Of a stretch of 64,000 nt of DNA, positions 17,031 through 24,745 are shown one piece after another. The notes beneath the pieces were generated by a model that was given only the letters and a program-made list of their open reading frames with translations, did no database searches and was not told where the DNA came from. Source of the DNA: Rhizobacter terrae (GTDB lineage Bacteria > Pseudomonadota > Gammaproteobacteria > Burkholderiales > Burkholderiaceae_C); NCBI RefSeq assembly GCF_003852895.1, contig NZ_QUSW01000010.1, positions 124,001-188,000 on the forward strand. The letters are read 5' to 3'. The translations under genes and the position numbers were made by a program. Within the stretch, counting starts at the first letter, position 1; the number at the start of each line of letters is the position of its first letter.

Positions 17031-17915
17031 ATGTCGGCAGCGACGCAACACGGGCAGACGCCCTACTACTTCATCCCGGCGCCCTCGCGCTTCCCGGTGA
17101 TGGCCGCCACGGGCCTGTTCTTCGTGATCATGGGCGCGGGTTTCTGGATCAACGGGACCGACGCCGCCAAGTGGGCGCTGCTGTTCGGCCTGCTGCTGTG
17201 GGCCGTCACCATGCGCCAGTGGTTCGGCCAGGCCATCAGCGAGAGCGAAGGCGGCCTGTACGGCGACCGCATCGACGTGTCCTTCCGCTGGAGCATGAGC
17301 TGGTTCATCTTCTCGGAAGTGATGTTCTTCGGCGCCTTCTTCGGCGCGCTGTTCTGGTCGCGCCTGTACTCGGTGCCCACGCTGGGCAGCCTGAGCAATG
17401 CGGTGCTGTGGCCCGACTTCAAGGCCGTGTGGCCGAGCGTGCAGGCCGGTGCTACCGCATCGCCCGCGGGCACCATCGACGCCTTCACGACCATGGGCCC
17501 GTGGCCGATTCCCACCATCAACACCGCGCTGCTGCTGACCTCGGGCGTGACGCTGACCATCGCCCACCACGCGCTGGTGGCCGGCCAGCGCGCCAAGACC
17601 ATCGGCTGGATGTGGATCACCGTGCTGCTGGGCGCCACCTTCCTGGGTCTGCAGGGCTACGAGTACTTCCATGCCTACCATGAGCTGAACCTCAAGCTCA
17701 GCTCGGGCATCTACGGCTCGACCTTCTTCATGCTGACGGGCTTCCACGGCTTCCACGTGTTCGTGGGCATGCTGATGCTGCTGTTCATCACCATCCGCCT
17801 GATGAAGGGGCACTTCACGCCGCAGCGCCACTTCGGCTTCGAAGGCGCCGCCTGGTACTGGCACTTCGTGGACGTGGTGTGGCTGGGCCTGTACGTGATC
17901 GTGTACTGGTTCTGA
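17031..17915 (+). CDS. ctaE: Cytochrome c oxidase subunit III
   Basis: A 294-residue integral membrane subunit with seven helices that stabilises the oxidase core. It carries WFIFSEVMFFGAFF, the TLTIAHHAL region and the C-terminal WYWHFVDVVWLGLYVIVYW, all typical of subunit III. ATG 17031 has a strong ribosome-binding site AGGAGA 5-10 nt upstream. Last structural gene of the operon; a strong terminator follows. Confidence 0.97.
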   Translation: MSAATQHGQTPYYFIPAPSRFPVMAATGLFFVIMGAGFWINGTDAAKWALLFGLLLWAVTMRQWFGQAISESEGGLYGDRIDVSFRWSMSWFIFSEVMFFGAFFGALFWSRLYSVPTLGSLSNAVLWPDFKAVWPSVQAGATASPAGTIDAFTTMGPWPIPTINTALLLTSGVTLTIAHHALVAGQRAKTIGWMWITVLLGATFLGLQGYEYFHAYHELNLKLSSGIYGSTFFMLTGFHGFHVFVGMLMLLFITIRLMKGHFTPQRHFGFEGAAWYWHFVDVVWLGLYVIVYWF

Positions 17916-17938
17916 GGCCCACTGCCTTCGCGCCAACA

Positions 17939-17962
17939 AAAACGCCGCGAGAGCGGCGTTTT
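17939..17962 (+). terminator. Rho-independent terminator after ctaE
   Basis: A 10-bp perfect stem (AAAACGCCGC / GCGGCGTTTT) with a GAGA tetraloop. The lower stem itself provides the T run. It separates the oxidase structural operon from the convergent DUF2909 gene and can act on both strands. Confidence 0.9.
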
Positions 17963-17987
17963 CTGTTTGCAGGCCCAGTGCCGAAGT

Positions 17988-18209
17988 TCAGCGCGCCGGG
18001 ATGCCCGTGGGCTGGATCCAACCGAGCTTGTAGCTGATGAGGATGCACAGGAACAAGGCCACCGACAGGGCGACCCGCAGGGCCAGCGCCCGCATCATGG
18101 TCGGCTTCTTGGGCGTGTCGGGCCCTTCCTTGCCGCGCACCATGGCGACACCCGCGAAGGCGAGGGCGCCCAGGATGGCGACGAAGGCGACGGCGATGAG
18201 GATCTTCAT
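17988..18209 (-). CDS. DUF2909 twin-transmembrane protein
   Basis: A 73-residue protein with two membrane helices (about residues 2-22 and 43-62) joined by a charged loop (RGKEGPDTPKKP). It starts MKILIAVAFVAILGALAF; an ATG two codons upstream (18215) is an alternative. Small twin-helix DUF2909 proteins lie near SURF1 and ctaE in many Burkholderiales. The minus orientation inside the plus-strand oxidase block suggests its own promoter in the gap before SURF1. Confidence 0.82.
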   Translation of the reverse strand: MKILIAVAFVAILGALAFAGVAMVRGKEGPDTPKKPTMMRALALRVALSVALFLCILISYKLGWIQPTGIPAR

Positions 18210-18256
18210 GTGCATGGATTATCCGCTGGTGCTTTCATGCTGCTGCGAGTGATGCC

Positions 18257-18991
18257 ATGAAGGGGTGCGCCATCGTCGTGCTCGTGGCCACGCTCGCCGG
18301 CATGGCGCTGACGGCGCGCCTGGGCGTGTGGCAACTCAGCCGGGCGGCGCAGAAGGAAGCCTTGCAGCAGGCGCTGGATGAGCGCGCCAAGGAGCCGGAA
18401 CTGCCCATGGCGGCGATTGCACACGACGACCAGGCGGCCCAGGCCCAGCACTATCGCCGAACGCATCTTCGCGGCGAGTGGGTGGCCTCCGCCACGGTGT
18501 TCCTGGACAACCGGCAGATGAACGGCCGCCCCGGCTTCTACGTCGTCACACCGCTCAAGCTGGGCGGCACCGGCGAATCCGTCGCCGTGCAGCGAGGCTG
18601 GGTGCCGCGCGACCAGCTCGACCGCACGCGGCTGCCCACGTTGCCCACGCCGGCCGGCGAGGTCGTCGTCGCGGGCCACATCGCCCCGCCTCCTTCGCGG
18701 CTGTACGAGTTCAGCGCAGCGGCCTCGGGCCCCATCCGTCAGAATCTCGATCTCGGTGCGTTTTCCGTCGAGACCGGCCTGCGCCTGCTGCCGGTGTCGC
18801 TGGTCCAGGAAGATGCACCCGGTGCGGCGTCCGATGGACTGCTGCGCCAATGGCCGCGTCCGGCGGTCGATGTCCACAAGCACTACGGCTACGCCTTCCA
18901 ATGGTTTGCGCTGTGTGTCCTCATGGCAGGTCTGTATGTCTGGTTCCAACTCGTCCGCCCCCATGTCAGAGCCCGCCAAGGCCGCGCCTGA
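18257..18991 (+). CDS. SURF1 family cytochrome oxidase biogenesis protein
   Basis: A 244-residue inner membrane protein assisting insertion of heme a into subunit I. It has the SURF1 pattern: an N-terminal helix followed by RLGVWQLSRAAQKEAL, the central stretch GRPGFYVVTPL, and a C-terminal helix (about residues 214-234). Its last 29 nt overlap the next gene. Together with ctaA and ctaB it forms the heme A branch of this cluster. Confidence 0.93.
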   Translation: MKGCAIVVLVATLAGMALTARLGVWQLSRAAQKEALQQALDERAKEPELPMAAIAHDDQAAQAQHYRRTHLRGEWVASATVFLDNRQMNGRPGFYVVTPLKLGGTGESVAVQRGWVPRDQLDRTRLPTLPTPAGEVVVAGHIAPPPSRLYEFSAAASGPIRQNLDLGAFSVETGLRLLPVSLVQEDAPGAASDGLLRQWPRPAVDVHKHYGYAFQWFALCVLMAGLYVWFQLVRPHVRARQGRA

Positions 18992-19652
18992 GCCGGTCAG
19001 CTTCACCGTGCATTCGCTGCCCACGCCGGGCATCGACGGCGACGCCGTGCGCCGCACCGCCTCCGGCCGACTGAAGATGCTGCTGGTGCTGGCGGTGTGC
19101 GCCGCGCCGGTGGTGGCCTCGTACGTCACCTACTTCGTGATCCGCCCGCAAGGCCGCACCAACTATGCGGACCTGATCACGCCGGTGCGCGAGATTCCTG
19201 CTTCCCTGCCGCTGAAGACCCTGGCCGGCGAGGACGTGAAGGCGCAGAGCCTGCACGGGCAGTGGCTCTTCGTCGTGGTGGCCGATGCCGCCTGCGACGC
19301 GCTGTGCGAGAAGCAGCTGTACCTGCAGCGGCAACTGCGCGAGACGCTGGGACGCGACAAGGACCGCATGGACAAGGTCTGGCTCATCCCCGACGCGGGC
19401 ACGCCCCGCAAGGAAGTGATGGACGCGATCTCCGCCGTCGACAAGCCAACGGTGCTGCGCGTGCCGCGCGAGGAGCTGTCGAAATGGCTCGCACCGGCCG
19501 ACGGCCATCGGCTGGAAGAGCATGTCTACCTCGTCGATCCCATGGGCCAGTGGATGATGCGTGCGCCCGCCAATGCCGAGCCCACCAAGCTCAAGCGCGA
19601 CCTGGAGCGCCTGCTGCGCGCGTCCTCGTCGTGGGACCAGCCGGGGCGGTGA
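18963..19652 (+). CDS. Membrane-anchored SCO-like thioredoxin-fold protein
   Basis: A 229-residue protein with one membrane helix (about residues 38-60) and a periplasmic domain that looks thioredoxin-like. It keeps a CxxxC pair (C111, C115 in ACDALCEKQ) and a histidine in EEHVYLVDPMGQ (H187). That spacing resembles the CPxVC plus distal His copper site of SCO proteins, but without the proline. It overlaps SURF1 and is followed 7 nt later by ctaA. A role in copper or thiol handling for the oxidase is likely but inferred. Confidence 0.72.
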   Translation: MSEPAKAAPEPVSFTVHSLPTPGIDGDAVRRTASGRLKMLLVLAVCAAPVVASYVTYFVIRPQGRTNYADLITPVREIPASLPLKTLAGEDVKAQSLHGQWLFVVVADAACDALCEKQLYLQRQLRETLGRDKDRMDKVWLIPDAGTPRKEVMDAISAVDKPTVLRVPREELSKWLAPADGHRLEEHVYLVDPMGQWMMRAPANAEPTKLKRDLERLLRASSSWDQPGR

Positions 19653-19659
19653 AGCAGGC

Positions 19660-20826
19660 ATGAACGCCCCGGCCCTCTACGACTTCTCGCCCGCGCTGCG
19701 CATGGCCCTGCTGGGCTTGAGCATCGCCGTCGGGCCGTTGGCCTGGTGGTGGCTGCGGCACCGCGGCGCGCAGCCGGCGCAGCGGCTTCGGGCGCTCACG
19801 CTGATCACGCTCTTCCTCACCTTCGACCTCACGCTGTTCGGCGCCTTCACCCGCCTCACCGACTCGGGATTGGGCTGCCCCGACTGGCCAGGCTGCTACG
19901 GCAACCTGAGTCCGCTGGGCGCGCACCACGAGATCACCACCGCGCAGACGGCCTTGCCCAGCGGGCCCGTGACGCATGCCAAGGCCTGGGTGGAGATGCT
20001 GCACCGCTACCTCGCCACCGGCGTGGGCGTGCTCATCACCGTGCTGATGATCGGCAGCTGGCTCGCGCATCGCCGCGACGAACATGCGATTTCGCCCTGG
20101 TGGGCGACGGCCACCTTCATCGGCGTGTGCCTGCAGGGTGCATTCGGCGCTTGGACGGTGACGCTCAAGCTCTACCCCGCGATCGTCACCATGCACCTGC
20201 TGGGCGCGATGGCACTGCTGATGCTGCTGTCGGCGCAGAGCCAGGCCTATGTCCGCGCGCCGGTGATCGTGCCGGCAGCGCTGCGTGGGTGGATCGTCGC
20301 GGTGTGGGCGCTGTGCATCGTGCAGGTGGCACTGGGCGGCTGGGTCAGCACGAACTATGCGGTGCTGGCGTGTTCGGAGTTCCCGATGTGCCAGGGAGCG
20401 TGGTGGCCCGACATGGATTTCGTCCATGCCTTCACCGTGTTGCGTCCGCTGGGTGTAGGCCACGACGGCGAGGCGATTCCCTTCGCGGCGCTGACCGCCA
20501 TTCACCTGACGCATCGCATCGGCGCGTTCGTGGTCTTCGCTGCCGTCGGAGGGCTCGCCTGGCGACTGGCCGTGACACCGGATCACAGCGCACGCCGCTT
20601 CGCGTGGGCGCTCGGTGGCGTGGCCGCATGGCAGCTCGCCAGCGGACTCGGCAACGTGGTGCTGGGCTGGCCGCTGGTGGCCGCGCTCTCCCACACAGGC
20701 GGGGCGGCCATGCTGCTCATCGTCATGACCTTGTTGTCCACGCGCGTGCGCCAGATGCCGGACCAGGCCGTGCCAGCCGGTGCCGCGTCGCCCTCATGGA
20801 CAAGTCGCCACAAAGCGGCTTCGTAG
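19660..20826 (+). CDS. ctaA: Heme A synthase (COX15/CtaA family)
   Basis: Oxidises the C8 methyl of heme O to a formyl group, giving heme A for subunit I. A 388-residue protein with about eight helices. The motifs FTRLTDSGLGCPDWPGCYG (nt 19845-19901), EMLHRYLATGVG and THRIGAFVV carry the conserved cysteines and heme-binding histidines. ATG 19660 is chosen over upstream in-frame sequence belonging to the previous gene. It ends 15 nt before ctaB. Confidence 0.96.
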   Translation: MNAPALYDFSPALRMALLGLSIAVGPLAWWWLRHRGAQPAQRLRALTLITLFLTFDLTLFGAFTRLTDSGLGCPDWPGCYGNLSPLGAHHEITTAQTALPSGPVTHAKAWVEMLHRYLATGVGVLITVLMIGSWLAHRRDEHAISPWWATATFIGVCLQGAFGAWTVTLKLYPAIVTMHLLGAMALLMLLSAQSQAYVRAPVIVPAALRGWIVAVWALCIVQVALGGWVSTNYAVLACSEFPMCQGAWWPDMDFVHAFTVLRPLGVGHDGEAIPFAALTAIHLTHRIGAFVVFAAVGGLAWRLAVTPDHSARRFAWALGGVAAWQLASGLGNVVLGWPLVAALSHTGGAAMLLIVMTLLSTRVRQMPDQAVPAGAASPSWTSRHKAAS

Positions 20827-20841
20827 AATCCGCAGCTCCCC

Positions 20842-21768
20842 ATGTCCGAGACCGTCTCCACCTCCGCTGCCGTCAGCATGCCCTCCCGCGTGCGGCAGTA
20901 CTACGCCTTGACCAAGCCGCGCGTGGTCCAGCTCATCGTCTTTTGCGCGGTCATCGGCATGCTGCTGGCCGTGCCGGGCCTGCCTGATCCGAAGACGGCG
21001 CTTGCAGCAACGGCGGGCATCTGGCTGGTGGCCGCCGCTGCCGCTGCGTTCAACTGCCTGGTCGAGCAGCGCATCGACGCGAAGATGGCGCGCACCGCGT
21101 GGCGGCCGACCGCCAAGGGCGAGCTCACCAACACGCAGACGCTGCTGTTCTCCACCGTGCTGTGCGGCATCGGCAGCGCTGTGCTGTACGTGCTCGTGAA
21201 TCCGCTGACAATGTGGCTGACCTTCGCCACCTTCGTCGGCTACGCGGTGATCTACACCGTCATCCTCAAGCCGCTCACGCCGCAGAACATCGTCATTGGC
21301 GGCGCGTCGGGTGCCATGCCACCGGTGCTGGGCTGGGCGGCCATCCGCGGCGACCTGAGCGGCGACGCGTGGATCCTGTGCCTCATCATCTTCCTGTGGA
21401 CGCCGCCGCATTTCTGGGCGCTGGCGCTGTACCGCGTGGAGGACTACCGCAAGTCCGGCCTGCCCATGCTGCCGGTCACGCACGGCTCGGAGTTCACACG
21501 GCTGCAGGTGTTCCTCTACACCCTGGTGCTGTTCGCGAGCACGCTGCTGCCGTTCGTGTCGGGCATGAGCAGCTACGTCTACCTCGTGAGCGCCGTGCTG
21601 CTGGGCGCGGGCTTCACCGGCTATGCCTGGAAGCTGTGGCGCTCGTACTCCGACACGCTGGCGCGCAAGACCTTCCGCTTCTCCATCATCCACCTGTCGC
21701 TGCTGTTCGCCGCGCTGCTGGTGGACCACTACGTGAGCCCGCTGATATGGCACAACGCCGCTCGTTGA
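20842..21768 (+). CDS. cyoE: Protoheme IX farnesyltransferase (heme O synthase)
   Basis: Transfers farnesyl from farnesyl diphosphate to heme B, yielding heme O, the substrate of CtaA. It is a 308-residue, multi-helix UbiA-family protein. The prenyl-binding segment [19 protein letters not shown] (nt 21052-21108) has an N and one D of the usual NxxxD pattern, with a Glu at the other acidic place. A second acidic loop ends in [15 protein letters not shown]. Also called ctaB. Its end overlaps the SCO gene by 22 nt. Confidence 0.95.
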   Translation: MSETVSTSAAVSMPSRVRQYYALTKPRVVQLIVFCAVIGMLLAVPGLPDPKTALAATAGIWLVAAAAAAFNCLVEQRIDAKMARTAWRPTAKGELTNTQTLLFSTVLCGIGSAVLYVLVNPLTMWLTFATFVGYAVIYTVILKPLTPQNIVIGGASGAMPPVLGWAAIRGDLSGDAWILCLIIFLWTPPHFWALALYRVEDYRKSGLPMLPVTHGSEFTRLQVFLYTLVLFASTLLPFVSGMSSYVYLVSAVLLGAGFTGYAWKLWRSYSDTLARKTFRFSIIHLSLLFAALLVDHYVSPLIWHNAAR

Positions 21769-22349
21769 TCCTTGGCGCCTTGGCGGGCGCGACCCTGCTG
21801 GCCGGCTGCGACAAGCTGGGCTTCGGCGCGCCGAGCAGCAAGCCCGCGTTCAAGGGCGTGGACGTCACCGGCCCGGTGTTCACCTATTCGCTGCCCGACC
21901 AGAACGGCAAGCTCCGCACGCCAGAGGACTTCAAGGGCAAGGTCACGGCGGTCTTCTTCGGCTACACGCAGTGCCCTGATGTGTGCCCCACTTCCATGGC
22001 TGAACTCGCACAGGTGAAGAAGGCGCTGGGCACGGATGGCGACCGCCTGCAGGCGCTGTTCATCACCGTGGACCCCGAGCGCGACACGCCCGAGTTGCTC
22101 AAGGCCTACGTCGGCAACTTCGATCCCGCCTTCCTCGCGCTGCGCGGCACGCTGGACCAGACCAAGGCCGCGGCCGCGAGCTTCAAGGCCTTCTTCGCCA
22201 AGGTGCCGGGCAAGTCGCCCGACTCCTACACCATGGACCACACGGCAGGCATCTACCTCTTCGACTTCGATGCCAAGGTGCGTGTCTTCGAGCGCTACGG
22301 CATGGACGTGCCCTCGCTCACCGCCGACGTGAAGGCGCTGCTGGGCTGA
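21747..22349 (+). CDS. SCO family copper chaperone lipoprotein
   Basis: A 200-residue protein that delivers copper to the CuA site of subunit II. It has a lipoprotein signal with lipobox LAGC (residues 18-21), the copper motif CPDVC in [12 protein letters not shown], and the distal histidine in [11 protein letters not shown]. It closes the oxidase biogenesis cluster and converges with the next gene with only 6 nt between stop codons. Confidence 0.95.
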   Translation: MAQRRSLILGALAGATLLAGCDKLGFGAPSSKPAFKGVDVTGPVFTYSLPDQNGKLRTPEDFKGKVTAVFFGYTQCPDVCPTSMAELAQVKKALGTDGDRLQALFITVDPERDTPELLKAYVGNFDPAFLALRGTLDQTKAAAASFKAFFAKVPGKSPDSYTMDHTAGIYLFDFDAKVRVFERYGMDVPSLTADVKALLG

Positions 22350-22355
22350 CCCGTC

Positions 22356-23528
22356 TCAGTTCAGGATGCGCCCGTCGGCGCCTACCACGCTGATCTCCAC
22401 GTAGTTCGAGCCCGAGTTGCTGCCCTGCGCGAAGTTGACGCGGTAGCCGTCGAGGTTGAAGGGCCCGCTGCGCAATGCGGCGATGAGCTTCTCGCGCGAC
22501 GGGTTCACGCCCGCGCGCTCCAGCGCGGCGACGACGAGCCGCGCATTGAGGTAGCCCTCCAGCCCGTAGTACGACACGGGGCTGTTCTTTGAATACGTGA
22601 CCAAGGCCTTCTTGTACTCGCGCACCACCTCCAGCTTGTCACCCCATGGGTAGGGAATGACCTGCGACACCTGGATGCCGCGGGTGTTCAGCGGCCCCAG
22701 CTCGGTGATGAGCTGGTCAGTGCCGACCGGCGACAGGGCGACGAAGAAGGGCGATGAGCCCACGGCACGCATCTGCTTGATGAATTCCGCGGTCGGCCGG
22801 TACAGCGTCACCATCACCACCGCCTGCGGCTGGGCCTTCGCGATGGTGGCCACCGCGTCTCGCACCTCGATGGAGTTGCGCGGCACCGAGGCCAGGGCCA
22901 CTGGTTCCAGCTGGTGCGCGGCGAGCGCCTCCTTCACGCCCTTCAGGCCGGCCTGACCGAAGCCATCGTCCTGGTAGAACACGGCCACGCGCGTCATGCC
23001 CACCGTGGTGAGGTTCTTGATGATCGCGGCCGTCTCGTCGCCATAACTGGCGCGCAGGTGGAACATGTGCCGGTTCACCGGCTTGCGCAGCGCTTCCGCA
23101 CCGCTGATGGTCCCGATGAGCGGCACGCCCGTGGCGTCCAGCACCGGCAGCACCGCGGCCGTGGGCGAGCTTCCGTAGAAGCCCATGAGCGCGAACACTT
23201 TCTCTTGCTCGACCAGCCGCTTGGCGTTGGCGACCGCGGGTGCGGTCTCGTAGCCATCGTCCAGCGCCACCAGTTCCAGCTTGCGGCCATGGATGCCGCC
23301 GGCGGCGTTGACGCGCGCGAAGCAGGCCTCGATGCCTTCCTTCATCTGCCGGCCGTAGGCGCCGGTGGGTCCGGACAGCGGCGACGACATGCCCAGGCGG
23401 ATGCTGGTGTCGGTGACGCCGTCGCCAGCCATCGCACACAGGCTGGTCAACGCTGCACACAGGCCCAGCATGGGCCGCAGGAGCTTGTAAACGAGAGAGA
23501 AAGAAGGCTTGTCCACGAAACACCCCAT
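22356..23528 (-). CDS. Branched-chain amino acid type ABC transporter substrate-binding protein
   Basis: A 390-residue periplasmic binding protein of the LivJ/LivK class (receptor-ligand fold). A signal peptide ends near LCAMA; the mature protein begins with DTSIRLGMSSPLSGPTG. Family motifs FALMGFYGSSPTAAVLP and YGLEGYLNARLVVAALER are visible. The ATG at 23528 gives a long charged n-region, and the internal ATG at residue 20 is a possible alternative. No permease or ATPase genes lie nearby, so the ligand is unknown. Confidence 0.88.
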   Translation of the reverse strand: MGCFVDKPSFSLVYKLLRPMLGLCAALTSLCAMAGDGVTDTSIRLGMSSPLSGPTGAYGRQMKEGIEACFARVNAAGGIHGRKLELVALDDGYETAPAVANAKRLVEQEKVFALMGFYGSSPTAAVLPVLDATGVPLIGTISGAEALRKPVNRHMFHLRASYGDETAAIIKNLTTVGMTRVAVFYQDDGFGQAGLKGVKEALAAHQLEPVALASVPRNSIEVRDAVATIAKAQPQAVVMVTLYRPTAEFIKQMRAVGSSPFFVALSPVGTDQLITELGPLNTRGIQVSQVIPYPWGDKLEVVREYKKALVTYSKNSPVSYYGLEGYLNARLVVAALERAGVNPSREKLIAALRSGPFNLDGYRVNFAQGSNSGSNYVEISVVGADGRILN

Positions 23529-23631
23529 CAGACTTCGTGGAGCCGGACTGTTGGAGGCCGCGCTTGCGTCGAACTGACACAGTGCGATAGCCGGCGAGGT
23601 CTTGTGAGGTTTTTGTCGCCGATCAAAGACA

Positions 23632-23655
23632 AACGCGGACCCGAAGGTCCGCGTT
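23632..23655 (-). terminator. Rho-independent terminator after rpoH
   Basis: A 10-bp stem (AACGCGGACC / GGTCCGCGTT) with a four-base loop lies 33 nt beyond the rpoH stop. On the minus strand it is followed by a T-rich run (TTTGTCTTT), so it should end rpoH transcription before the binding-protein gene. Confidence 0.85.
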
Positions 23656-23687
23656 GCGAGTTCACTAGCCTAGCCGGCCTGAGGTGG

Positions 23688-24626
23688 TCAGGTGCTGGCT
23701 TCCGTCAGCGCCTTGCGCATCTTCTTCATGGCTGCCACTTCGATCTGGCGGATGCGCTCGGCGCTCACACCGTACTCGGACGCCAGGTCGTGCAGCGTCA
23801 TGCCGCCGGAGCTGTCGTCGTTGACCTTCAGCCAGCGCTCTTCGACGATGCGGCGGCTGCGCGGATCCAGCGTGTCCAGCGCCTTGCTGATGCCGTCGCT
23901 GGCGAGCCAGTCGCGGCGCTGGGCTTCCAGCACACGGGTGGGCTCGCTGCTTTCGTCGGCCAGGTAGGCGATGGGCGCGTAGCTCTCTTCGCTGTCGTCG
24001 CTTTGCGGCTCCAGGGCCACGTCGCCGCCCGACAGGCGGGTTTCCATCTCCAGCACTTCCTCACGCTTCACGTTCAGCTGGCGAGCCATCGTGTCGACTT
24101 CGCTTTGCGTGAGCGTGTTGCGGTGGGTGTCGACATCCGCGGCCTCGTCCTTGAGGCTTTGCTTCATCGAGCGGAGATTGAAGAACAGCTTGCGCTGGGC
24201 CTTGGTCGTGGCGACCTTGACCATGCGCCAGTTCTTGAGGATGTACTCGTGGATCTCGGCCTTGATCCAGTGCATCGCGTAGCTGACCAGGCGCACGCCC
24301 TGGTCGGGGTCGAAGCGCTTGACGGCCTTCATCAGGCCGACGTTGCCTTCCTGGATCAGGTCGCCGTGCGGCAGGCCATAGCCCAGGTACTGGCGGGAGA
24401 TGGAGACGACCAGCCGCAGGTGCGAAAGCACCAGCTTCCCGGCGGACGCGACGTCGGCGTTTTCACGCAGGCTGCGCGCCAGGGAGACTTCTTCTTCCTG
24501 CGTGAGCAGGGGAAGGCGGTTGACCGAGGAGATGTAGGCGTCCAGGTTGCCCAGCGACGGCACCATCGCCCACGGGTCGCGGACGGCCAAAGCAGAGGTG
24601 GAGGAGGACAGGTTCATGGTGCTCAT
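23688..24626 (-). CDS. rpoH: RNA polymerase heat-shock sigma factor (sigma-32)
   Basis: Directs transcription of heat-shock genes. The 312-residue form starting MSTMNLSS (ATG complementary to 24624-24626) is chosen; an ATG six codons upstream (24644) is possible. Region 2 (QEGNVGLMKAVKRFDP) and the diagnostic RpoH box QRKLFFNLR are present, and region 4 ends with GVSAERIRQIEVAAMKKMRK. A near-perfect CIRCE operator lies upstream, so HrcA repression is predicted in addition to any chaperone feedback. Confidence 0.97.
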   Translation of the reverse strand: MSTMNLSSSTSALAVRDPWAMVPSLGNLDAYISSVNRLPLLTQEEEVSLARSLRENADVASAGKLVLSHLRLVVSISRQYLGYGLPHGDLIQEGNVGLMKAVKRFDPDQGVRLVSYAMHWIKAEIHEYILKNWRMVKVATTKAQRKLFFNLRSMKQSLKDEAADVDTHRNTLTQSEVDTMARQLNVKREEVLEMETRLSGGDVALEPQSDDSEESYAPIAYLADESSEPTRVLEAQRRDWLASDGISKALDTLDPRSRRIVEERWLKVNDDSSGGMTLHDLASEYGVSAERIRQIEVAAMKKMRKALTEAST

Positions 24627-24659
24627 AGACCCCGGTGGAGGCATTCGGTTCCGCGAATA

Positions 24660-24686
24660 TTAGCACTCTCGGTCGGCGAGTGCTGA
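24660..24686. promoter_or_regulatory. CIRCE operator (HrcA binding site) upstream of rpoH
   Basis: The sequence is TTAGCACTC, a 9-nt spacer, then GAGTGCTGA. The known CIRCE consensus is TTAGCACTC-N9-GAGTGCTAA, so 17 of 18 arm positions match and the spacer length is exact. It begins 16-34 nt upstream of the possible rpoH start codons, a position typical for HrcA repression. Confidence 0.9.
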
Positions 24687-24693
24687 TACGGTT

Positions 24694-24717
24694 TTTGCTA
24701 ACAAAGAAGTCAGCAAA
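24694..24717. repeat. Imperfect inverted repeat beside CIRCE
   Basis: TTTGCTAAC, a 6-nt loop and GTCAGCAAA form a 9-nt inverted repeat with one mismatch, seven bases from the CIRCE element and just after the hybrid kinase stop codon. It could be a weak terminator for the kinase gene or a second operator at the rpoH promoter. It lacks a clear T run on the minus strand. Confidence 0.45.
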
Positions 24718-24745
24718 CGCTATCAATCCGGGACCTGGAAACCCT

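Noticed and set aside
23632-23655. Hairpin considered as an operator for the binding-protein gene
   Set aside because: Stem, loop and T-rich run on the minus strand fit an rpoH terminator better.
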